The notes under the pieces were generated by a model. It was not told the DNA's origin, did no database searches, and was given only the letters and a program-made list of their open reading frames with translations. A stretch of 5,096 nucleotides of DNA from DATBFX01 sp036558305 (GTDB lineage: Bacteria > Chloroflexota > Chloroflexia > Thermomicrobiales > UBA6265): NCBI GenBank assembly GCA_036558305.1, contig DATBFX010000583.1:1-5096 (forward strand), given 5' to 3'. Numbering within the stretch: the stretch's first letter is position 1; every line of letters begins with the position of its first letter. Positions 1 to 5,096 of the stretch are shown one piece after another. The position numbers and the translations under genes are program-made.

Positions 1-500
1 CCTACTCTGAGCGAATGCGGAAGCTCCTCGCGGACGCTGATCGATTCTATACACCGAAAGAACGGCCATCGGGCCACGATATTAGCGAGCGGTTTGCGAA
101 CTCCAACGGGGGCGCGATCCCCCCGAATCTTCTGGAGATTCCCAACACGGAAAGCAACTCATTGTACTTGCGTCTTTGCAAGTCCGCGCAAGCTTCGGCA
201 CATCCTGCCCGGTTCCCACAGAAACTCCCCGCCTTCTTCATTGACTTCCTTACCGATCCTGGAGACTCGGTGTTGGATTTCTTCGCGGGGTCGAACACGA
301 CGGGCGCTGCCGCAGAAGACGCGGGCCGGCGTTGGCTCGCGTTCGAGCTCGACCCCGAATACTTGGCATCCTCGGTCTTCCGCTTCATAGCGGACGGGTC
401 GGAAGAGGAAGCTGTACGCATCTACAACACCCTGCGCGATCAACCACAGGCCGGGCTGCAACTTACAGGCGGCCAGAGGAGGCTCCCGCTGGTGGGATAA
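1..500 (+). CDS. Site-specific DNA methyltransferase (N4-cytosine/N6-adenine type), C-terminal part, 5' end outside window
   Basis: The reading frame is open to the left edge (first full codon at 3), so the ATG at 15 is probably internal and only the C-terminal ~165 residues are seen. Numbering from that ATG, HPARFPQKLP (63-72) fits motif X. LDFFAGSNTTG (87-97) is the S-adenosylmethionine-binding motif I, here FAGSNTTG rather than FAGSGTT. GRRWLAFELDPEY (104-116) is the following motif II region with its acidic residue, and ASSVFRF (118-124) is a usual end to the fold. Motif X and motif I lying C-terminal implies a beta-class order (catalytic S/DPPY motif IV and target recognition domain first), so the catalytic motif should lie left of the window. 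It would methylate exocyclic amines in DNA, either as part of a restriction-modification system or as an orphan. The target base cannot be told from this part. GC is lower than in the cluster. It ends at TAA 498-500, convergent with rpiA, with 32 nt between them. Confidence 0.88.
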   Translation, partial: YSERMRKLLADADRFYTPKERPSGHDISERFANSNGGAIPPNLLEIPNTESNSLYLRLCKSAQASAHPARFPQKLPAFFIDFLTDPGDSVLDFFAGSNTTGAAAEDAGRRWLAFELDPEYLASSVFRFIADGSEEEAVRIYNTLRDQPQAGLQLTGGQRRLPLVG

Positions 501-532
501 CCCGAGAGCCGATGTCGATTGCCATTTCAATC

Positions 533-1219
533 TCATCCCCGCGTCAGCGTCCGCACCGTGCCATCGGGGTCGACCACCATCGCGCGGTCGGCAAAGCCGG
601 CGAAGATGCCGTGGTCGACGACGCCGGTGATCGCCTTGATCGAGGCGGCGAGTTCGCGCGCGTCGGCGATCGGACCGGTGGCGCAGTCGAGGACGTAGTG
701 ACCGCCGTCGGAGACGAAGGGGGCGCCGTCGGTCATCCGGCGGAGAGCGGTGCGGCAGCCCGTGGCTTCGAGCCGGGACGCCGTCTGCCGCCAGCCGACC
801 GCGACGACTTCGACCGGGAGCGGCATGCGGGTGCCCAGGCGTTTGACGAGTTTCTCGGCGGCGGCAACGATCAGGTATCGCTCGCAGGCAAGCGCGACGA
901 GTTTCTCGTAGAGCAGCGCCCCGCCGCGTCCCTTGACCACGTCGAGACGCGGATCGATCTCGTCCGCACCGTCGATGCCGAGATCGAGGTGCTCGACCTC
1001 GTCGAGGGCGCGGAGGGGGATCCCCAGGTCGCGCGCAAGGCGTTCGGTGCGGGCCGAGGTCGGGACACCGGTCACCCGGAGTCCGGCCGCGACGCGGACG
1101 CCGAGGGCGCGGATCGTCGCCTCGGCGGTCGAACCGGAACCGAGACCGAGGAGCATGCCGCCTTCGACCAGGGCGGCGGCCGCTTCGGCCAGCCGCGCCA
1201 ATCGGGTCGCGTCATCCAC
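533..1219 (-). CDS. rpiA: Ribose-5-phosphate isomerase A
   Basis: Interconverts ribulose-5-phosphate and ribose-5-phosphate in the cytosol, linking the oxidative pentose phosphate branch to nucleotide synthesis and the non-oxidative branch. With the GTG at 1219 as residue 1 the protein has 228 residues, normal for RpiA. GLGSGSTA (25-32) is the phosphate-binding loop, and GIDGADEID (81-89) and KGRGGALLYEKLVA (96-109) form the active site. Asp83, Asp86, Lys96 and Glu105 sit at a constant offset of two from E. coli Asp81, Asp84, Lys94 and Glu103. GVVDHGIF (199-206) is the usual C-terminal signature. The GTG at 1219 overlaps the pgl stop by 8 nt (GTGGATGA), suggesting translational coupling; I see no strong Shine-Dalgarno. 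A GTG at 1261 in the same frame would add 14 residues rich in proline (PPPPP) unlike the family, so I prefer 1219. The stop is TGA at 535-533. It is the last gene of the cluster. Confidence 0.95.
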   Translation of the reverse strand: MDDATRLARLAEAAAALVEGGMLLGLGSGSTAEATIRALGVRVAAGLRVTGVPTSARTERLARDLGIPLRALDEVEHLDLGIDGADEIDPRLDVVKGRGGALLYEKLVALACERYLIVAAAEKLVKRLGTRMPLPVEVVAVGWRQTASRLEATGCRTALRRMTDGAPFVSDGGHYVLDCATGPIADARELAASIKAITGVVDHGIFAGFADRAMVVDPDGTVRTLTRG

Positions 1220-2000
1220 GGGGCAAATCCGCGGCGACCGCGAGGGCGGCGGCGGCGGCACGGTCGACGATCCAGATCAACTCGCCGGCGACGGGGCGGA
1301 CGATCTGGGAGGGGAGTTCGTCCGGTTGCTCCGGCCCTTCGAGGACCTCTTTCAGCCGCTGCGCTTTGCCGGCACCGCCGACGAGGAAGACGACCAACCG
1401 CGCGGCGTTCAGCAGGGGCGGTGTGAAGGTCAGGCGCGTGGTCTGCAACTTCGGCACCTCGTGCGCGACGACGATGTACTCCTCTTCGTGGATCGCCGCG
1501 GTGTGGGGGAAGAGGGAGGCGGTGTGGCCGTCGTCGCCCATGCCGAGGAAGATCAAGTCGAAGCGGGGCACGCCGCCTTCGCTCGGCACGAGGGAGCGTA
1601 CCATTTCGGCGTACCGATCGGCGGATTGTTCGGGCGTGACCCCTTCCGTCTCGTAGGGATGGACCTGGCTGGCCGGGATCGGGACGTAGTCGAGGAAGAT
1701 GCGCTTGGCCTCGCCGGCGTTCGATTCGGGGCTGGCGAGGGGAACCCAGCGTTCGTCGCCCCAGAAGACGTGGAGGTAGTGCCAGGCGATCAGGTCGCGG
1801 TAGGGTTGGCGGGCCAGGACTTCGCCCATCGCCTTCGGGGTCGAGCCGCCGGAGAGGGCGGTGTACGCCCAGCGCCGTTCCGCCTGGGCGGAGATCACCG
1901 TCGTCAGGGCGAGGTCGACCGTCTCCCGCGCCAGTTCCGCGGGGTCGCCAACGACCATGACCCTGCCGCGTGGCCCGTAGTCGAACGTGGCATCGATCAC
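1212..2000 (-). CDS. pgl: 6-phosphogluconolactonase
   Basis: Hydrolyses 6-phosphogluconolactone, the Zwf product, to 6-phosphogluconate. The 262 residues match the usual size of the DevB/SOL-type lactonase, which is related to glucosamine-6-phosphate isomerase. Visible motifs are LSGGSTPK (49-56, phosphate-binding loop), WGDERWVP (80-87), ESNAG (92-96), LGMGDDGHTASLFP (152-165, containing His159 of the expected catalytic region), a conserved strand and loop around RLTFTPPLLN (189-198), and GGAGKA (208-213). The start is GTG at 2000: GGAGGAA lies 9 nt upstream, over the end of opcA, and the opcA stop is 6 nt away, so the two genes are almost certainly cotranscribed and probably coupled. The stop is TGA at 1214-1212, overlapping the preferred rpiA start. 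Nothing looks broken. Family assignment is secure; the exact first codon is less so, because the family N-terminus is variable. Confidence 0.95.
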   Translation of the reverse strand: MIDATFDYGPRGRVMVVGDPAELARETVDLALTTVISAQAERRWAYTALSGGSTPKAMGEVLARQPYRDLIAWHYLHVFWGDERWVPLASPESNAGEAKRIFLDYVPIPASQVHPYETEGVTPEQSADRYAEMVRSLVPSEGGVPRFDLIFLGMGDDGHTASLFPHTAAIHEEEYIVVAHEVPKLQTTRLTFTPPLLNAARLVVFLVGGAGKAQRLKEVLEGPEQPDELPSQIVRPVAGELIWIVDRAAAAALAVAADLPRG

Positions 2001-2006
2001 CGCGCG

Positions 2007-3215
2007 CTATTCCTCCCCCTCCGGCCAGAGATCGGCCGCGAACACCAGTGCCTCCTCGTAGATCGGATCGCCGGCGAAGTTTCGCAGTTCCTGGCTCAAG
2101 AGGTGGGTGTCGTCCGGTTGGCGGCCGTAGACCAGGCGGCTGACTTTCGGCATCGTTGGGGTTTCGCTGACGGTGGTGATGCCGACGTCGCCGGTGCGCT
2201 CGACCGTGAATTCGCCGGGGTCGGCGCCGGTGGCGACCAGTGTGACCGCGCCGAGGCAGGAGCGGGCCGGTGCCGAATCGGTCGGTCGCAGCGAGAGGAG
2301 CACTTCGCGGCTCCGCCCCTTCGGCCCGGCGCGCAGGGTCAGACGCCAGCCGTCCTTGCTGCGGACCAACTCGCCCGGCGCCCGCCATTCCAGGCGCGTC
2401 GCCAGCCACCCGGCGGTCAACAACGCCGCCGTCAGACCGGCGCGACCGGCGTCGTCCGCGGCGCCGTAGCTGATGGTGACTTCGTCGATGCAGTCGAGGC
2501 AGGGTTGCGTGGTCGGTTGGTCGAAAAACTGGGCGATCAGTTGCCGCCACGGCATCAGGCGCGACCAGACGAGGTCGGATACCTTCGGGGCGGGTTTCGG
2601 TTGTTGTGCGAGATCGGCGAGGAAGCGGAGGTTGCCGCCCGGTTCCTCCAACGTCGCGGTGTCGACGATCACCCGGTCGGCGAGTTCGAGCAGATCCGAC
2701 AGCAGCGGATTGCCGGCGATCTCGCCGCGTGGCACCCAGAGAAAATCCGGCAACTCGGCGACGAGCAGGGGAGAGGTGACGCTCGCCAGCAACTCGTCGC
2801 TGCCCCGTTTCGCGGCGATCGTCACGCTCTCGAAGCGGATCGCTGCCTGGCTCTTGCCGAGGGAGTGTTCGTGCACCGAGACGCGGACGCCGAGACCGCC
2901 CGCTTTCGGCGCCCCGCTGCGGACCAGGATCACCGTCCGCGACGGCGAGAATTCGGTCAGCGAGCTGACGGTCGCCTCGATCCGCTCCGCCTCCCTCGGC
3001 GTCCCCGCGATCGCGATCAGGTTGAGGGTGCTCGCCCGCATCAGCGCCCACTCGGGCGAACTTTGCAGCCCATCTCCGAGCGAGACGCGCTTCGCCTCGC
3101 TCCACTCCCCCCACAACCGATCCAACTCGTCGTGCACCTTGCCGGTGTCGATCACCGGCGCCGTCCAACTCGCCACCATCGGGGCGTGGGGGACGGCGGG
3201 TTCGGTGTCGGTCAT
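2007..3215 (-). CDS. opcA: Glucose-6-phosphate dehydrogenase assembly/activator protein OpcA
   Basis: OpcA is the partner of Zwf; in cyanobacteria it is required for oligomerisation and full activity of glucose-6-phosphate dehydrogenase. The 402-residue product shows the family blocks in order: RASTLNLIAIA (60-70), SPSRTVIL (90-97, compare SPxR in other OpcA), PLLVAELPDFLW (149-160), and DLVWSRLMPWRQLIAQFFD (214-232), the most diagnostic stretch. A C-terminal domain of about 165 residues follows. I see no signal peptide or membrane segment, consistent with a cytosolic protein. The ATG at 3215 is preceded by GGAG with a 6-nt spacer. The position directly after zwf supports the assignment independently. 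One CxxC pair (CLDC, Cys239 and Cys242) follows the diagnostic block; Cys320 is the only other cysteine. The end (TAG 2009-2007) is 6 nt from pgl. The 91-nt gap to zwf is occupied by an inverted repeat. Confidence 0.92.
   Translation of the reverse strand: MTDTEPAVPHAPMVASWTAPVIDTGKVHDELDRLWGEWSEAKRVSLGDGLQSSPEWALMRASTLNLIAIAGTPREAERIEATVSSLTEFSPSRTVILVRSGAPKAGGLGVRVSVHEHSLGKSQAAIRFESVTIAAKRGSDELLASVTSPLLVAELPDFLWVPRGEIAGNPLLSDLLELADRVIVDTATLEEPGGNLRFLADLAQQPKPAPKVSDLVWSRLMPWRQLIAQFFDQPTTQPCLDCIDEVTISYGAADDAGRAGLTAALLTAGWLATRLEWRAPGELVRSKDGWRLTLRAGPKGRSREVLLSLRPTDSAPARSCLGAVTLVATGADPGEFTVERTGDVGITTVSETPTMPKVSRLVYGRQPDDTHLLSQELRNFAGDPIYEEALVFAADLWPEGEE
2010..2016 (-). promoter_or_regulatory. 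Ribosome binding site of pgl
   Basis: The - strand reads GGAGGAA, 9 nt before the GTG at 2000. It lies over the last codons of opcA and supports the GTG start and coupled translation of opcA and pgl. Confidence 0.6.
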
Positions 3216-3221
3216 TCTGCG

Positions 3222-3225
3222 CTCC
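3222..3225 (-). promoter_or_regulatory. Ribosome binding site of opcA
   Basis: The - strand reads GGAG, 6 nt before the opcA ATG at 3215. It lies only 8 nt beyond the low-coordinate edge of the inverted repeat at 3234-3302, so a stem in the mRNA would end just before the ribosome site. Confidence 0.6.
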
Positions 3226-3233
3226 GGGGAGAG

Positions 3234-3302
3234 GGCGGAAGGCGGAAGGCGGAAGGCAGAACGAACGTCATTAAATCCGCCTTCCGCCTTCCGCCTTCCG
3301 CC
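3234..3302. repeat. Inverted array of a 7-bp unit between zwf and opcA
   Basis: The + strand shows three exact copies of GGCGGAA (3234-3254) plus one variant GGCAGAA (3255-3261). After a short AT-richer centre (3262-3275) comes TCCGCC (3276-3281), then three exact copies of TTCCGCC (3282-3302). The outer arms form a perfect 21-bp stem, with partial pairing continuing inward. It begins 4 nt after the zwf stop and ends 8 nt before the opcA ribosome site, so it fills the only sizeable gap inside the cluster. No T-run follows on the - strand, so a standard intrinsic terminator is not supported. It may be a mobile-type intergenic repeat, an mRNA stabiliser, or a partial attenuator that sets opcA level relative to zwf; the sequence does not decide. 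Confidence 0.9.
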
Positions 3303-3306
3303 TCCG

Positions 3307-4959
3307 TCACGGCCGGCGCCACGTCCGGCCGTCGCGTTCGATCAGGGTGTCGGCTTTGTCGGGGCCCCAGGTACCGGCTTCGTAGAGGGGGAGACCGGTG
3401 ACCTGTTGGGCGTTCCAGTAGTCGAGGACCGGTTGCATCAGACTCCAGGCGGTTTCGACCTCGTCGCGGCGGGCGAAGAGGGTGGGGTCGCCGAGCATGG
3501 CGTCGAGGAGGAGGCGTTCGTAGGCGTCGGCGCCGGCACCGCCGAAGGCGGCGCCGTAGGCGAAGTCCATGCGGACGGTGCGCAGTTTGGTGGCGGCGCC
3601 GGGCACCTTGGCGGCGAAGCGGAGGGTGATCCCCTCGTCGGGTTGGATGCGCATCGTCAGGACGTTGGGTTGGAGATCGAGGGCACCGACCGTTTTGAAC
3701 ATCAGGTGCGGCACGTTCTTGAACTCGATCGCGATCTCGGTCACCCGGCGCGGCAGGCGTTTGCCGGTACGGAAATAGATCGGGACGTCGGCCCACCGCC
3801 AGTTGTCGATCGTCAGCTTCATCGCGACGAAAGTCTCCGTGAGCGTGGTGGGGCTGACATCGTGTTCCTGGCGGTAACCGGGGACCTGGCGGCCGTCGGT
3901 GAAACCGGGGGCGTACTGACCACGGACGACGAGTTTGCTGACCTCGTCGCCTTCCGGGGGGACGACCGAGCGGAGGACCTTGACCTTCTCGTCGCGGAGG
4001 GCGTTGCCGTTGAAGAAGGCGGGAGGTTCCATCGCCGTGACGGCGAGGAGTTGGAGCATGTGGCTCTGGACCATGTCGCGCAGGGCGCCGGCCTCCTCGT
4101 AGTAGGCAGCGCGGTTCTCGACGCCGAGGGCCTCGGCGACGGTGATCTGGATGTGGTCGACATAATGCCGGGACCAGACCGGTTCGAAGAGGATGTTGGC
4201 GAAGCGGAAGGCGAGGACATTCTGGACGGTCTCTTTGCCGAGGTAGTGGTCGATGCGGTAGACCTGCCGCTCGGAGAAGACGGAGGCGATGGCGGCGTTG
4301 AGGGCGTGCGCACTCGGCAGGTCGTGCCCGAACGGTTTTTCGACGACGATCCGGTTCCAACTCGTCATCGGGTCGCTGTAGATGTCCTGGCGGTAGGCGA
4401 TCTTGCGGCGGCCGAGGTTCTCGGTGATCGGCTCGTAGAAACTCGGCGGTGTCGCCAGGTAGAAGAGGCGGTTGCCGTTGGCCCGGCGTTCTTTGTCGAC
4501 CGTTTCCAGGCGACTTTCGAGGGCTTCGTAGGTCTCGGGAGCATCGAAGTCGCCGCGGACGTAGAAGAGACCGCTGGCGAAGGAATCCCAACTCTCCTGG
4601 GTGATCGGCGTCCGGGTGTGACCGGCGATCGCCTTGCGCATCTCGGTCCGGAAGTCGTCGTCGGACCAAGGGCGCCGGGAGATACCGACGATCGAGAAGC
4701 CTTCCGGCAGCGGCAGACCGACGGCGAGGTCGTAGAGCGCCGGCATCAGCTTGCGCATCGTCAGGTCGCCGGAGACGCCGAAGATGACCATGACGCAGGG
4801 GGCAGGAACCCGATCGAGCGCCAGCCCCTTGCGCAGCGGATTGGCCGCGGTCGCGTCCTCGGCACCGTCGCGCACGGAGAGATGCCCGACGTGGTCCATC
4901 TCGGTCGCAAGCAGATCGAGTCCGGTGATCGGACGGTTGAGCACGCTGGTGTCGGACAT
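3307..4959 (-). CDS. zwf: Glucose-6-phosphate 1-dehydrogenase
   Basis: Oxidises glucose-6-phosphate to 6-phosphogluconolactone with NAD(P)+, the committed step of the oxidative pentose phosphate pathway. With the ATG at 4959 the protein has 550 residues. GVSGDLTMRKL (61-71) is the dinucleotide-binding loop, EKPFG (207-211) the conserved substrate-side loop, RIDHYLGKE (235-243) the active-site signature, and ALRDMVQSH (292-300) follows. His238 and His300 are 62 residues apart, the spacing of His178 and catalytic His240 in the Leuconostoc enzyme. About 55 residues precede the Rossmann loop, longer than in many Zwf. GAGGAAG 5 nt before the ATG supports this start. A TTG at 4992 in the same frame would add 11 residues, but its first codons are made of the intergenic GCAAGGCG repeat and it has no ribosome site. 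Cys55 is the only cysteine. The stop is TGA 3309-3307, 4 nt from the downstream inverted repeat. It is the first gene of the cluster visible here. Confidence 0.96.
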   Translation of the reverse strand: MSDTSVLNRPITGLDLLATEMDHVGHLSVRDGAEDATAANPLRKGLALDRVPAPCVMVIFGVSGDLTMRKLMPALYDLAVGLPLPEGFSIVGISRRPWSDDDFRTEMRKAIAGHTRTPITQESWDSFASGLFYVRGDFDAPETYEALESRLETVDKERRANGNRLFYLATPPSFYEPITENLGRRKIAYRQDIYSDPMTSWNRIVVEKPFGHDLPSAHALNAAIASVFSERQVYRIDHYLGKETVQNVLAFRFANILFEPVWSRHYVDHIQITVAEALGVENRAAYYEEAGALRDMVQSHMLQLLAVTAMEPPAFFNGNALRDEKVKVLRSVVPPEGDEVSKLVVRGQYAPGFTDGRQVPGYRQEHDVSPTTLTETFVAMKLTIDNWRWADVPIYFRTGKRLPRRVTEIAIEFKNVPHLMFKTVGALDLQPNVLTMRIQPDEGITLRFAAKVPGAATKLRTVRMDFAYGAAFGGAGADAYERLLLDAMLGDPTLFARRDEVETAWSLMQPVLDYWNAQQVTGLPLYEAGTWGPDKADTLIERDGRTWRRP

Positions 4960-4964
4960 CGTTA

Positions 4965-4971
4965 CTTCCTC
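4965..4971 (-). promoter_or_regulatory. Ribosome binding site of zwf
   Basis: The - strand reads GAGGAAG with a 5-nt spacer to the ATG at 4959. This decides the start against the upstream TTG at 4992, which lies inside the repeat array. Confidence 0.7.
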
Positions 4972-4974
4972 GTG

Positions 4975-5096
4975 AAGGCGGCAAGGCGGCAAGGCGGCAA
5001 GGCGGCAAGGACGCCCGACGAGGTGTCTGCGTTGGCCGCGCGGAATTTAGTGAGTCGTGTCATCGTTGCCCTCGATCCTTGCCGCCTTGCCGCCTT
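4975..5096. repeat. Inverted array of an 8-bp unit upstream of zwf, cut by the window edge
   Basis: AAGGCGGC is repeated in tandem four and a half times at 4975-5010 without mismatch. After a 66-nt spacer (5011-5076), the last 20 bases of the window (5077-5096) are the exact reverse complement of 4991-5010. The stem is therefore at least 20 bp and could reach 36 bp if the right arm continues past the edge. The low-coordinate end is 3 nt from the zwf ribosome site, so the element occupies the whole visible zwf leader. I find no convincing promoter in the spacer: TAAATT on the - strand (near 5044-5049) is a possible -10 but has no fitting -35. The right boundary is not visible. Confidence 0.88.

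Noticed and set aside
501..540. Terminator between the convergent methyltransferase and rpiA genes
   Set aside because: Only a short imperfect pairing (GATG...CATC with mismatches) is visible, without a T-run.
1072..3168. A long open frame on the - strand in another phase across opcA and pgl
   Set aside because: Low-complexity Arg/Pro-rich translation overlapping real genes; no domain or start signal.
3231..3306. Inverted repeat as a Rho-independent terminator of zwf
   Set aside because: Neither side is followed by a T-run in the direction of transcription, and opcA, pgl and rpiA continue immediately after it.
933..3401. A very long open frame on the + strand opposite opcA, pgl and part of rpiA
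   Set aside because: It is antisense to three clearly recognised genes, is Arg/Ala/Gly-rich with no motif, and is the expected result of few stop codons in high-GC DNA.
4965..4977. Small hairpin CTTC/GAAG hiding the zwf ribosome site
   Set aside because: Only 4 bp with a 5-nt loop; too weak to claim regulation.
3212..5008. A 598-codon frame on the - strand over zwf
   Set aside because: It is out of phase with the motif-bearing zwf frame, its ends are translated from the two repeat arrays, and it has no recognisable domain.
4975..5010. CRISPR array
   Set aside because: The 8-bp units are directly contiguous with no spacers, so this is a simple tandem repeat.
5011..5076. zwf promoter in the spacer of the upstream array (TAAATT on the - strand)
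   Set aside because: The -10 match is partial and no -35 is found at 16-18 nt; the real promoter may lie outside the window.

Overview
The window holds the 3' part of a DNA methyltransferase gene on the + strand (1-500). Facing it on the - strand is a four-gene oxidative pentose phosphate cluster, read from high to low coordinates: zwf (4959-3307), opcA (3215-2007), pgl (2000-1212) and rpiA (about 1219-533). All four are recognised from motifs in the translated sequence and look intact. Together they convert glucose-6-phosphate to 6-phosphogluconolactone (Zwf, with OpcA as assembly/activation partner), hydrolyse the lactone (Pgl) and interconvert ribulose-5-phosphate and ribose-5-phosphate (RpiA). 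The 6-phosphogluconate dehydrogenase (gnd) needed between Pgl and RpiA is not in the window.

The DNA is GC-rich with strong third-position GC in the cluster. OpcA is best known from cyanobacteria and actinobacteria and also occurs in Chloroflexota. The composition, the OpcA and Zwf sequence style and the short purine-rich intergenic repeats suggest a high-GC bacterium, perhaps Chloroflexota (Thermomicrobia-like). That is inference; no rRNA or other marker gene is present.

The cluster is tight at two joints: opcA/pgl are 6 nt apart, and pgl/rpiA overlap by 8 nt with the preferred rpiA start. At zwf it is looser. Between zwf and opcA lies a 91-nt gap almost filled by an inverted array of a 7-bp unit (GGCGGAA x3, spacer, TTCCGCC x3). 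Just upstream of zwf lies a second inverted array of an 8-bp unit (AAGGCGGC x4.5, 66-nt spacer, complementary arm) that runs off the right edge. These two elements bracketing zwf are the most unusual structure in the window. I see no phage, IS, CRISPR, tRNA or rRNA, and no evidence of a new defence or biosynthetic system. The methyltransferase fragment has visibly lower GC than the cluster and may be a later arrival or the edge of an accessory region to the left.
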